This document shows positions 17,262 through 23,595 of a stretch of DNA of 64,000 nucleotides, one piece after another (position 1 is the stretch's first letter; each line of letters starts with the position of its first letter). The notes beneath the pieces were generated by a model that saw only the letters and a list, made by a program, of their open reading frames with translations, had not been told where the DNA came from and did no database searches. Origin of the DNA: a virus; the IMG/VR virus record IMGVR_UViG_3300044624_001994, positions 1 to 64,000 of that record; one strand, given 5' to 3'. Both the position numbers and the translations under genes were made by a program.

Positions 17262-17612
17262 ATGAACTTACAAAAACTCTTAATTTGTTTAAATACCTCT
17301 GCCTTAAATGTGGCTAATTTTCATTCTTTGCCCTTAGGAGCAATTTATTTGCTTATCTTGATACAAGATAAGGATAACGCAGAAAAAACGCTTAAGACGC
17401 TTATTTTAGAGGTTGAGCAGCTAACAAACGCACACAGCTCAAAAATTGCAGCCGAAAGGCTTATAAATGATAACTACATTGTAAGCCATAACACAAAATT
17501 TTTAATTGGTTCTTCCTTCAATAGGTTTTATTCTTTATCTGCCTTAGGTCGGGAAGTTCTTATATCATTACAGATTGAAACAGACAAGCAGTTAAAAAGT
17601 GTTAAATTTTAG
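17262..17612 (+). CDS. Winged-helix protein, MarR-like, first rightward gene
   Basis: 116 residues. The pattern LPLGAIYLLILIQDKDN, then KTLILEVEQLTNAHSSKIAAERLINDNYIV and FNRFYSLSALGREVLISL follows MarR-type winged helices (recognition helix, wing, and the Y-S-L-T-x-x-G-R-x-L-L end of the wing). As first gene after the divergent region it faces the XRE gene on the other side, so both operons begin with a DNA-binding protein. It is followed by a clear terminator at 17666-17705. Confidence 0.6.
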   Translation: MNLQKLLICLNTSALNVANFHSLPLGAIYLLILIQDKDNAEKTLKTLILEVEQLTNAHSSKIAAERLINDNYIVSHNTKFLIGSSFNRFYSLSALGREVLISLQIETDKQLKSVKF

Positions 17613-17665
17613 CCTTTTTTCTGTGTATTCAATAAATCTTTAAATTATTGAAAAATATTTTTTTT

Positions 17666-17705
17666 GACTGAAATGTAGTTCCAGCCTATGTTTCAGTCTT
17701 TTTTT
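17666..17705 (+). terminator. Rho-independent terminator after the first rightward gene
   Basis: An 8-bp stem GACTGAAA/TTTCAGTC (17666-17673 and 17691-17698) with a 17-nt loop is followed by seven T. It lies 54 bp after the stop of the winged-helix gene. The same stem core CTGAAA/TTTCAG with a 17-nt loop also occurs at 17020-17048 in the control region. Confidence 0.75.
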
Positions 17706-17751
17706 GCTTGTTTCTTAGTGTATGGTTATAAAAAAAAGTTAGCTAAATATT

Positions 17752-17782
17752 TTTTTATTCAAATCTTTTTTCTGAATCTTTG
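17752..17782 (+). promoter_or_regulatory. Candidate promoter before the structured tRNA-like region
   Basis: TTTT (17752-17755), 19 bp, then AATCTTTG (17775-17782), one mismatch each from TTTG and TAnnTTTG. It follows the terminator at 17666-17705 and would start a transcript near 17788 covering the hairpins and the tRNA-like element. Confidence 0.35.
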
Positions 17783-17972
17783 TATGTCCTCAAGCGGAGG
17801 GCATGGATTGAAAATGTGCATATACGCAGTTCTCGTTGAACAACAGATGGCTTTTGCGTACATGGTGTAGTGGTTCTTTGACTTTGTGGGCTTCCTTATT
17901 TGTTGCAATTGTGCAATAGGGCAAATTTACAGAAAGGCGTAAAACGTCGGGTTCGATTCCCGAAATAAGGAC
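17783..17972 (+). ncRNA. Structured non-coding region ending in a tRNA-like cloverleaf
   Basis: Between a terminator and the next gene there is no convincing coding frame but several hairpins: CCTC/GAGG near 17788, a two-part hairpin TACGCA/TGCGTA (17823-17828 and 17855-17860) enclosing GTTC/GAAC, and the tRNA-like part from 17894. The density of stems suggests a stable RNA. Boundaries are approximate, set by the candidate promoter and the end of the tRNA-like element. Confidence 0.4.
17894..17971 (+). other. tRNA-like element, not a normal tRNA
   Basis: A 7-bp acceptor-like stem CCTTATT/AATAAGG, a perfect T-arm (TCGGG, loop TTCGATT, CCCGA), a D-arm-like stem TTGC/GCAA and an anticodon-arm-like stem TTTAC/GTAAA are present in order. 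However the anticodon-like loop has 8 nt without the invariant T33, and nine unpaired bases separate the D-arm and anticodon arm. It could be a degenerate tRNA, a tRNA-mimicking RNA, or the tRNA 3'-end copy carried by an attP site. No integrase is seen in the window. Confidence 0.5.
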
Positions 17973-18006
17973 TATTTATTTATTCATCTTTTTAAAACTT
18001 ACTACC

Positions 18007-18195
18007 ATGTTACAAAAAAAGTATTTTGCTAATCTATCAGTATTGAACGATAGAGTTTATTCTTACAACACTTTCGTAGCTGAAATTTGCCACGAAACAC
18101 AAGAGGTTAAAAGGCTGGGTTTTTGGTCAGTTACCACCAGCAAACATATAAATTATGTTGCTTCCTTGCTTAGATACAAAGTTGTTAACGCTTAA
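18007..18195 (+). CDS. Unknown 62-residue early protein
   Basis: Starts MLQKKYFANLSVLNDRVYSY after an AT-rich leader (CTTATT/TTCAT type) shared with the following genes. Beta-rich small protein with a basic C-terminus. Function unknown; first of the series of very small rightward genes, typical of phage early host-takeover genes. Confidence 0.7.
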   Translation: MLQKKYFANLSVLNDRVYSYNTFVAEICHETQEVKRLGFWSVTTSKHINYVASLLRYKVVNA

Positions 18196-18210
18196 ATAAA
18201 TTTTACTGCT

Positions 18211-18297
18211 ATGTTTATTTACATTCTTTATTATTCGGTCTGTGTTATTATGCTTATTACTTGCTTTGTTGGGTTTTACTATGCTGACAAAAAATAA
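18211..18297 (+). CDS. 28-residue single-pass membrane peptide
   Basis: ATG at 18211, stop TAA at 18295-18297. The peptide is one hydrophobic helix (IYILYYSVCVIMLITCFVGFYY) with a short charged end ADKK. Its stop codon abuts hairpin copy 1 exactly as for the longer neighbours, which supports it as a real gene of the cassette array. Confidence 0.6.
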   Translation: MFIYILYYSVCVIMLITCFVGFYYADKK

Positions 18298-18339
18298 CGG
18301 AACTTGGAGCATGGGCGGAATCGTTTTCCGCCTTCCGTT
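18296..18339 (+). repeat. Intergenic hairpin repeat, copy 1 (type A)
   Basis: 44-bp core that begins inside the stop codon of the upstream gene. Outer stem AACGGAA/TTCCGTT; an 11-nt bulge CTTGGAGCATG on the 5' side; inner stem GGCGGAA/TTCCGCC with loop TCGTT, directly joined to the 3' outer strand. It is followed by an AT-rich leader to the next ATG. Confidence 0.9.
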
Positions 18340-18378
18340 CAAAACTTATTTATTTATTCATCTTAAAACTTAATTTTT

Positions 18379-18594
18379 ATGAAAATTATAATTGAAGACC
18401 AAACACTTTTTGGATTCCAAACTTGGGCAGGAGCAACAGAAACAAAAAATGCTATTTTAAAAGCTGATAAAGGGCATCACTTTGAACTTTTAATTGAGGA
18501 ATTATACCCCGAAGGTTTAACAGATGTTCAATTAAACGACATTTTATGGCATGAGTGGGATTATATTTTCGAACAACTTGGTATAACTGAATAA
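18379..18594 (+). CDS. Unknown 71-residue early protein
   Basis: Starts MKIIIEDQTLFGFQTWAGA. Small acidic alpha/beta protein; the middle HFELLIEELYPEGLTDVQLNDILWHEWDYIFEQLG looks helical. Flanked on both sides by hairpin repeat copies 1 and 2. Function unknown. Confidence 0.75.
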   Translation: MKIIIEDQTLFGFQTWAGATETKNAILKADKGHHFELLIEELYPEGLTDVQLNDILWHEWDYIFEQLGITE

Positions 18595-18637
18595 ACGGAA
18601 CTTGGAGCATGGGCGGAATCGTTTTCCGCCTTCCGTT
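18594..18637 (+). repeat. Intergenic hairpin repeat, copy 2 (type A)
   Basis: Same as copy 1 (inner stem GGCGGAA/TTCCGCC), starting at the last base of the upstream stop codon. Reading from TTG inside the repeat stays open into the next gene, an accident shared by only some copies. Confidence 0.9.
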
Positions 18638-18673
18638 CAAAACTTATTTTTTCACTTTTTAATCTTAAATTTT

Positions 18674-18826
18674 ATGGAACTTTTATCTGTCATGTTAATC
18701 TCTTATTTCTGTCTGTTTTTGGTGTTTGCTTATACAGAAAGACACACCATTATTAAAAACCTATCAGATAGCAAAAAACGCTATTGGGATAGAAACAATT
18801 TCCAAGACTACAATAACTTTTTTTAA
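18674..18826 (+). CDS. 50-residue membrane protein
   Basis: ATG at 18674 chosen because the longer reading would start with TTG inside the hairpin repeat. One membrane segment (LLSVMLISYFCLFLVFAY) is followed by a charged tail (TERHTIIKNLSDSKKRYWDR). Single-pass membrane protein of unknown role. Confidence 0.65.
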   Translation: MELLSVMLISYFCLFLVFAYTERHTIIKNLSDSKKRYWDRNNFQDYNNFF

Positions 18827-18848
18827 CGCTCGCTTAAAACCTTATAAA

Positions 18849-19052
18849 ATGAAAACTTCAGAGTTAAAACAGAATTATTCAATATTTGGCAATAAAGGTA
18901 CTGTTTGGTCAAATACTGCACACATTTATAAATCGGGTCAAGGTTTACTTTGTGGCACTCCTGCACTATCAACTAATTGGGCAGCCATTGAAAAATTAGA
19001 AGAAATCGGATGTAAAGAATGTTTGGCTAAATACAAAGACGAACAAAAATAA
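18849..19052 (+). CDS. Unknown 67-residue Cys-containing protein
   Basis: ATG at 18849 (MKTSELKQNYSIFGN) chosen over an upstream in-frame ATG that would overlap the previous gene. The C-terminal half has a Cys (LLCGTPALS) and a CxxC (IGCKECLAKY), which could hold a metal but is incomplete for a classical zinc finger. No hairpin separates it from the membrane-protein gene, so those two form one cassette. Confidence 0.7.
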   Translation: MKTSELKQNYSIFGNKGTVWSNTAHIYKSGQGLLCGTPALSTNWAAIEKLEEIGCKECLAKYKDEQK

Positions 19053-19095
19053 ACGGAACTTGGAGCATGGGCGGAATCGTTTTCCGCCTTCCGTT
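19052..19095 (+). repeat. Intergenic hairpin repeat, copy 3 (type A)
   Basis: 44-bp core with the type A inner stem, starting at the last base of the stop codon, followed by the AT-rich leader ending in ATG at 19132. Confidence 0.9.
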
Positions 19096-19131
19096 CAAAA
19101 CTTATTTATTCATTCTTAAAATCTCAATTTT

Positions 19132-19443
19132 ATGAGCAGTTTAAAATTAGATAGTGTTTCAATGGTGATGTTAGATGTTAGCAAAATTCACCCTTTTATT
19201 CTTGACTTTATGGTAGGTCAAGCCGAATTTATTGACAATTCGGGAACATTAAACGAGAGTATATATTTTGCATCATTTTTTGCCGATTTTCAGACCATAT
19301 TTATTCCATTGTGGGATTCTGTTGCGACTGAATATAAAGATGGCTCAGAAACCCAATTAAAAGCCTTAGAAGCCATTAAACAATGGTATGAACTTGAAGT
19401 AATTTGTAAAAACTACTTTTATTGTATTTTAACGGGACAATAA
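19132..19443 (+). CDS. Unknown 103-residue early protein
   Basis: Starts MSSLKLDSVSMVMLDVSK. Helical, acidic, with several aromatic residues (DFMVGQAEFIDN, IYFASFFADFQTIF). No motif recognised. Lies between hairpin copies 3 and 4. Confidence 0.75.
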   Translation: MSSLKLDSVSMVMLDVSKIHPFILDFMVGQAEFIDNSGTLNESIYFASFFADFQTIFIPLWDSVATEYKDGSETQLKALEAIKQWYELEVICKNYFYCILTGQ

Positions 19444-19486
19444 CGGAACTATGGAGCATGGGCGGAATCGTTTTCCGCCTTCCGTT
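19442..19486 (+). repeat. Intergenic hairpin repeat, copy 4 (type A)
   Basis: 45-bp core: as type A but with one extra base in the 5' bulge (CTATGGAGCATG), which creates an ATG. Confidence 0.9.
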
Positions 19487-19522
19487 CAAAACTTATTTTT
19501 TCATTCTTAAATTTTTAATCTC

Positions 19523-19810
19523 ATGTCATTACAGAAATTAAACTTTGCCAAATTAGAAGAATTTGAACCTACAATTTACCATGAATTTGTAAATAGTCAA
19601 GGCAAACAAATTCGATTCGTTGAACATCCATTTGATGGTGATGAATACCCAATTATCATTATGTTTATGGAAGATAGAAAAGCATTCAATTCGGAATTTT
19701 ACGATTTAGACGATATGCTTGCCGACCATAAAGATTACGAACCTATGTTAGTAATTGATTCAGAAGGTAAAAAACAATGTGTTTTCGGTTATGAACTAAA
19801 ACTATATTAA
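19523..19810 (+). CDS. Unknown 95-residue acidic early protein
   Basis: Starts MSLQKLNFAKLEEFEPTIYH. Acidic with the pattern HPFDGDEYPIIIMFMEDRKAF and a final strand-rich part (MLVIDSEGKKQCVFGYELKLY). Not recognised. Lies between hairpin copies 4 and 5. Confidence 0.75.
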   Translation: MSLQKLNFAKLEEFEPTIYHEFVNSQGKQIRFVEHPFDGDEYPIIIMFMEDRKAFNSEFYDLDDMLADHKDYEPMLVIDSEGKKQCVFGYELKLY

Positions 19811-19853
19811 ACGGAACTTGGAGCATGGGGAGAATCGTTTTCTCCCTTCCGTT
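19810..19853 (+). repeat. Intergenic hairpin repeat, copy 5 (type B)
   Basis: First copy of the second sub-type: outer stem unchanged, inner stem GGGAGAA/TTCTCCC with the same TCGTT loop. Compared with type A, two base pairs change on both sides so that pairing is kept. Confidence 0.9.
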
Positions 19854-19889
19854 CAAAACTTTATTTATTCATTCTTAAAACTTAATACC

Positions 19890-20174
19890 ATGCAAAAAGC
19901 AAAAGTATTTTTGAACGTAACGGAAACCAATTTTGGCAAATTTCCAACACTACCAAACAATCAAAAAGTGAACAGAGATACAATTGTTTACTATGCTTCA
20001 AAAGTTACTGATAAAGGAAAGGAAAGTATTTTTTTCTTGATAAGGCATAAAGATGCAAAGCTATTAAAAGATAATAATTTTGACATTCAGTCAATTTTAG
20101 TTCCTGCTGGCTTCTATCCAGCTGCAATAAGTTACAAGTATAACGATACAAGACTTGAAATAAACTTTATTTAA
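19890..20174 (+). CDS. Unknown 94-residue early protein
   Basis: ATG at 19890 (MQKAKVFLNVTETNFGKF); the longer frame would begin with TTG in the hairpin. Basic, beta-rich (TIVYYASKVTDKGKESIFFLIRHKD). No hairpin follows this gene: it starts a run of five genes packed without repeats. Confidence 0.7.
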   Translation: MQKAKVFLNVTETNFGKFPTLPNNQKVNRDTIVYYASKVTDKGKESIFFLIRHKDAKLLKDNNFDIQSILVPAGFYPAAISYKYNDTRLEINFI

Positions 20175-20195
20175 AACTCACAAAATTTCGATTCT

Positions 20196-20498
20196 ATGAA
20201 CTTAAACCACCATTTCTGGACAATCAATAAGCAATTCGTTTTAGATGTCTTAAAATACGAACTTGGAAGCGATGTGACAATAATTGATGCATCTTATCGG
20301 AATGACGAATGCCCGAGTTTTGAAATTTCATATCAAGGCAAAGAAGGTAAATTATATTTGCCATCTCATTATGAAGGTGAATTTAGCAATTATATGTTTT
20401 TCGAAGAAAAGGAATTTGAAAACATGGATGACATTAAATATTATTGTAGCTCAAATTTGGGTGAAATATTACAATGCATCAATAATCACATTTTCTAA
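20196..20498 (+). CDS. Unknown 100-residue acidic protein
   Basis: Starts MNLNHHFWTINKQFVLDVLK. Acidic alpha/beta protein with EKEFENMDDIKYYCSSNLGEIL near the end. Not recognised. Short leader of about 20 bp. Confidence 0.7.
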   Translation: MNLNHHFWTINKQFVLDVLKYELGSDVTIIDASYRNDECPSFEISYQGKEGKLYLPSHYEGEFSNYMFFEEKEFENMDDIKYYCSSNLGEILQCINNHIF

Positions 20499-20515
20499 TT
20501 TTAAAACTTATTACA

Positions 20516-20713
20516 ATGCAAAAAGCTATCAAATTACTTGCAAAAGTAAAGACTAAAAGCAATTTCAGACAATTGAATGATACCTACCTACCAATAGATG
20601 AAATGCAGGAAAGCAGGGTAACTTGCTTAGTCTATGACCATGACTACAAAAAGTACATTAAAGTAGATTTTCATCTCACAGAAGTAACAGATTTTAAAAC
20701 AATTCAAAATTAA
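20516..20713 (+). CDS. Unknown 65-residue protein
   Basis: Starts MQKAIKLLAKVKTKSNFRQL. Mixed small protein, basic N-terminus, TYLPIDEMQESRVTCLVYDHDYKKYIKVDFHL in the middle. Function unknown. Confidence 0.65.
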   Translation: MQKAIKLLAKVKTKSNFRQLNDTYLPIDEMQESRVTCLVYDHDYKKYIKVDFHLTEVTDFKTIQN

Positions 20714-20719
20714 CCTACC

Positions 20720-20893
20720 ATGACACACCAGCACGTCTTTTTAAAGACTTTATTTGCAAAGGTAATAGAACCTACCAACAAAGGAGTAAAAGTTCTTACA
20801 ATGGATAAAAAAGGATTCACAAAGACTGAAAAAACAGGCAAGATCCAGTTTTTTAGTACAGACGAATGGAAAACATTATTTAAAGCAATTTAA
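20720..20893 (+). CDS. Unknown 57-residue basic protein
   Basis: ATG at 20720, TAA at 20891-20893. Starts MTHQHVFLKTLFAKVIEPTN, with 12 Lys in 57 residues and KGFTKTEKTGKIQFFSTDEWK near the end. The tight spacing (6 bp after the previous stop, 11 bp to the next start) supports it. Function unknown. Confidence 0.65.
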   Translation: MTHQHVFLKTLFAKVIEPTNKGVKVLTMDKKGFTKTEKTGKIQFFSTDEWKTLFKAI

Positions 20894-20904
20894 ACTCCTA
20901 TTTT

Positions 20905-21144
20905 ATGACAGCAGCAGAAATTAGAACCAACACAAAAAACATGACTTTTGAACAAGCATGTGATTATATTCAAAGCATAGGTCTTGAACTGATTCCTTCA
21001 GAAAACCATCCTTTTCTGAAAAGTTGGGAAGTTAAAAACCATAAGGAATTTAGTCGAATCTCAAGTTATATGGAATACGAACTGAAAGGCGCAAAACTTG
21101 TAAAAAGGAAAGCAGATGTATTGTTTTGTTTTCATGAATTTTAA
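20905..21144 (+). CDS. Unknown 79-residue protein
   Basis: Starts MTAAEIRTNTKNMTFEQACD. Helical N-terminus, basic C-terminus (LKGAKLVKRKADVLFCFHEF). Followed immediately by hairpin copy 6. Not recognised. Confidence 0.7.
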   Translation: MTAAEIRTNTKNMTFEQACDYIQSIGLELIPSENHPFLKSWEVKNHKEFSRISSYMEYELKGAKLVKRKADVLFCFHEF

Positions 21145-21187
21145 CGGAACTTGGAGCATTGGGGAGAATCGTTTTCTCCCTTCCGTT
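21143..21187 (+). repeat. Intergenic hairpin repeat, copy 6 (type B)
   Basis: 45-bp type B core with one extra T in the bulge (CTTGGAGCATTG). It is followed by a second repeat family at 21218-21248 before the next gene, the only place where both occur together. Confidence 0.9.
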
Positions 21188-21217
21188 CAAACTTATTTTT
21201 TAACCTGCTGACGATGA

Positions 21218-21248
21218 TTCGGTGACGATAATAGTTAGCAAAATTTTA
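21218..21248 (+). repeat. Direct repeat family 2, copy 1 (before the RadC gene)
   Basis: Contains CGGTGACGATAATAGTTAGC followed by AAAATTTTA. The same 20-bp core occurs twice in tandem at 25163-25225. It lies 8 bp before the RadC-like start codon and may be a binding site, promoter or iteron. Confidence 0.75.
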
Positions 21249-21255
21249 ATGCCTT

Positions 21256-21795
21256 ATGGAAAATTTAGAATTATTGATTGGCAAAACTGCTGCTAAAAAA
21301 ATCTTTGATAACAATGTCAATGTGATGCAATGCAGCGAGGATTCTATTCAGTATTTAATTGGGAAAAAAGCGGCTGCAAAGATAAGTGCTGCAAAGCAAT
21401 TGTTTGTCGCTAAGGAAGAATCTGAAACGATAAGAAGCAGCAAGAATATTGCAGATATTTTTCGGGAATTAAAGTTTTTGGATATAGAACAAATGCACGT
21501 TTTATGTTTGAACAGAACTAACAAAGTAATAAGCAAGTTTATGCTGTCAAGTGGAGGTAGGTCGGCAACTTTATGCGATATGGCAGTATTGTATAAAAGA
21601 ATATTACTTAGTAATGCCAGCGCATTTTGTGTAGTACACAACCATCCATCGGGCAACAATGCACCTTCGCAAATGGATATAGAATTGACTAAGAAAATAT
21701 ATCAAGCATCTTTAATTCTTGACTTAAAACTTCTTGACCATGTAATTATAGCTGGAGATGATTATTACAGTTTTTGTGACAATGGACATTTATAA
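21256..21795 (+). CDS. RadC-family JAB/MPN protein
   Basis: 179 residues. The C-terminal domain (about 62-179) carries the JAB metalloprotease signature H-x-H-P-S-G at 128-133 followed by Ser138 and Asp141, in the usual spacing, with LCLNRTNKVISKFMLSSGG before it as in RadC. The N-terminal 60 residues are a short helical region in place of the longer helix-hairpin-helix part of cellular RadC. RadC-like proteins are common in mobile elements of Bacteroidota; the biochemical role is not settled, with DNA repair or anti-defence suggested. It lies between hairpin copies 6 and 7. Confidence 0.85.
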   Translation: MENLELLIGKTAAKKIFDNNVNVMQCSEDSIQYLIGKKAAAKISAAKQLFVAKEESETIRSSKNIADIFRELKFLDIEQMHVLCLNRTNKVISKFMLSSGGRSATLCDMAVLYKRILLSNASAFCVVHNHPSGNNAPSQMDIELTKKIYQASLILDLKLLDHVIIAGDDYYSFCDNGHL

Positions 21796-21837
21796 CGGAA
21801 CTTGGAGCATGGGGAGAATCGTTTTCTCCCTTCCGTT
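21794..21837 (+). repeat. Intergenic hairpin repeat, copy 7 (type B)
   Basis: 44-bp type B core beginning inside the RadC stop codon. Confidence 0.9.
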
Positions 21838-21871
21838 CAAAACTTATTTTTTCACTTAATTTTTAATGCTT

Positions 21872-22120
21872 ATGAACTATCAAAAAATGTATGAGGAATT
21901 GCTCGCTGAATTTGAGCAGTACAAAAGAGAATCTGTAAAATGGTCTGTGGATGACTTTTTAACTTACAATGATATTTATGCCGACAAAGGTCTTTATATC
22001 ACAATAGGCAGAGCAAAAAAAGCCTTAGAACACATGATTAAATCACATGATTCCGAATATGGAATTTCTTGGAGTAGTGTTGATTGTTTTTTCAATTTGT
22101 ATGCTTTAAAATCTGAATAA
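21872..22120 (+). CDS. Unknown 82-residue helical protein
   Basis: ATG at 21872 preferred (an ATG two codons earlier exists) because it matches the leader spacing of neighbours. MNYQKMYEELLAEFEQYKRE starts a charged helix. No motif recognised. Two bases separate its stop from the next start. Confidence 0.7.
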   Translation: MNYQKMYEELLAEFEQYKRESVKWSVDDFLTYNDIYADKGLYITIGRAKKALEHMIKSHDSEYGISWSSVDCFFNLYALKSE

Positions 22121-22122
22121 CT

Positions 22123-22296
22123 ATGATGTTTTATTTTTTGATCTTGATAGGCATAGTTAAGCCACAAGACGATGAATTGTATGCTTTTTTTACTCCCGAT
22201 GGCAAAGTATATGAATACTGCTATAAGGAAGAAATTATTGAAGCAATAAAGACTGGGCAATTCTGCTATAATGAAGATTTGCATTTAAACAAATAA
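22123..22296 (+). CDS. Unknown 57-residue protein
   Basis: ATG at 22123 (or the adjacent 22126), stop at 22294-22296. N-terminal MMFYFLILIGIVKPQ is hydrophobic but short, then a small acidic domain (ELYAFFTPDGKVYEYCYKEEI) resembling a beta-hairpin. Its stop overlaps hairpin copy 8, as with the other cassette genes. Confidence 0.6.
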   Translation: MMFYFLILIGIVKPQDDELYAFFTPDGKVYEYCYKEEIIEAIKTGQFCYNEDLHLNK

Positions 22297-22339
22297 CGGA
22301 ACTATGGAGCAAGGGGAGAATCGTTTTCTCCCTTCCGTT
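22295..22339 (+). repeat. Intergenic hairpin repeat, copy 8 (type B)
   Basis: 45-bp type B core with bulge CTATGGAGCAAG. Confidence 0.9.
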
Positions 22340-22374
22340 CAAACTTATTTTTTCACTTTTTAATACTTAAATTT

Positions 22375-22902
22375 ATGTTCGAAATTAAAGCAAAAATAGG
22401 CAATATTGACTTGTCAATGTTTGACCTTAAACAACTAACAGACAATGCTAATTCTTCTGCTGAAGCATTACAGAAACACAATGATGATGTGTATTGTAAA
22501 TTTCAAGAATTCGTTTTAGATTTTATCGAAAAAACAAATTCAGTTTTAGCTAAAATTGGATTAGACGAGAGATTTATAAATACAAATTACCATATTAGAG
22601 AAAATTATATATGTTCACGTTCTAATGGTCTTTATTGTAAATATGATATTGGTCATGGAAGGGCATCAATCTATCTTTATTTTGAAACCGACAAAATAAG
22701 TGATAAATTAACTTATGATTTTAAAGGTCAAATAATAATAAGAAAAAGCTGGAATAATAATTTTATAAGAGAAGAATATGACTTAGAATCAGTAGGTCAG
22801 GTTTTTGAACTTGGAGCAGATGTTATTAAATTTTTTATAATTGATAGAGATGTTACTGATAATGATGCAAGACGGAAATTAGAAAAGGAATTGACCTACT
22901 AA
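22375..22902 (+). CDS. Unknown 175-residue early protein
   Basis: Starts MFEIKAKIGNIDLSMFDLKQ. An N-terminal helical part (EALQKHNDDVYCKFQEFVLDF) is followed by a beta-rich domain with RENYICSRSNGLYCKYDIGHGRASIYLYFETD. No recognised motif. Among the larger proteins of the array. Confidence 0.75.
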   Translation: MFEIKAKIGNIDLSMFDLKQLTDNANSSAEALQKHNDDVYCKFQEFVLDFIEKTNSVLAKIGLDERFINTNYHIRENYICSRSNGLYCKYDIGHGRASIYLYFETDKISDKLTYDFKGQIIIRKSWNNNFIREEYDLESVGQVFELGADVIKFFIIDRDVTDNDARRKLEKELTY

Positions 22903-22946
22903 ACGGAACTATGGAGCATGGGGAGAATCGTTTTCTCCCTTCCGTT
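22902..22946 (+). repeat. Intergenic hairpin repeat, copy 9 (type B)
   Basis: 45-bp type B core with bulge CTATGGAGCATG. The frame from its ATG is open into the next gene. Confidence 0.9.
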
Positions 22947-22982
22947 CAAACTTATTTTTTCACTTTTTTAATCTTTAATTTT

Positions 22983-23519
22983 ATGGCAAATATGTGTTAT
23001 AACTATGTTGTGTTCAGCGGTGAACCAGCAAACATTGAAAAACTCAATCAAAGGATTGATGAAGCTATTGAAACTGAAAAAAGGACTCAATTAGCACAAC
23101 AGATTCATAGTCACGAAGAAATTATTGATAGGCATTTTTTTGATTTAAGCAAAGACATGACTGATGAAACAGAACTGAATATCATGTATGACACAAAATG
23201 GGATAGCAATATCTTAGATGTTGCCAAAATTTGTGTTGAATTTGGAGTAACAGCTAATCATGAATTCAGTGAAACATCTTCTTACATCTATGGAAGCTGT
23301 TCTATTGATGAAAAAGGTAATGTCATTGAAGATACTGCACCAGCTGAATTTTGTGATTTGATTGATTATGACGAAGAAAAAGATGTTTATATCTACAATG
23401 GCGATGAATGGACTTTTCAAGATGAAATTTTTGAATGGGAATATGAAAGATGGAAAGCAAAGCAACCCGAACAATATTGGTTAAAGACTTATAATCTTAA
23501 TGATTTTATAAACAAATAA
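22983..23519 (+). CDS. Api92-like (ferredoxin-like fold) protein
   Basis: ATG at 22983 (MANMCYNYVVFSGEPANIEK) chosen over the ATG within hairpin copy 9. The opening M-C-x-N-x-V-x-F-S-G-x-P-A-x-I and the later MYDTKWDSNI plus AKICVEFGVTANHEFSETSS resemble the Api92/YubB-like family found in phages and conjugative elements, where a W-x-x-K-W-D segment is typical. The family function is not known. 178 residues, acidic. Confidence 0.5.
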   Translation: MANMCYNYVVFSGEPANIEKLNQRIDEAIETEKRTQLAQQIHSHEEIIDRHFFDLSKDMTDETELNIMYDTKWDSNILDVAKICVEFGVTANHEFSETSSYIYGSCSIDEKGNVIEDTAPAEFCDLIDYDEEKDVYIYNGDEWTFQDEIFEWEYERWKAKQPEQYWLKTYNLNDFINK

Positions 23520-23562
23520 CGGAACTATGGAGCAAGGGGAGAATCGTTTTCTCCCTTCCGTT
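23518..23562 (+). repeat. Intergenic hairpin repeat, copy 10 (type B)
   Basis: Last copy, type B, bulge CTATGGAGCAAG; followed by TCTAACTT instead of TCAAACTT. It precedes the sliding clamp gene; downstream of the clamp a different hairpin is used. Confidence 0.9.
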
Positions 23563-23595
23563 CTAACTTATTTTTTAATTTTAATACTTAATTAC

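Noticed and set aside
17688-17870. Rightward frame of 60 codons (MFQSFFACFLVYG)
   Set aside because: It starts inside the terminator hairpin and crosses a candidate promoter and hairpins; low-complexity Phe-rich start.
17894-17971. Normal functional tRNA (for example Phe with GAA)
   Set aside because: A GAA can be placed in the loop, but T33 is missing and the anticodon stem does not pair in that register.
17000-18010. Integration module (attP with integrase)
   Set aside because: The tRNA-like end could be an att site, but no integrase, recombinase or excisionase was found in the window.
22911-22982. Leader peptide MEHGENRFLPSV read from the hairpin repeats
   Set aside because: Open into the next gene in only some copies; in others a stop follows, and the start is TTG in several. 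The compensatory changes alter the peptide but keep the RNA stem.
18296-23562. CRISPR array
   Set aside because: Repeats are separated by genes of varied length, not by uniform spacers, and there are no cas genes.
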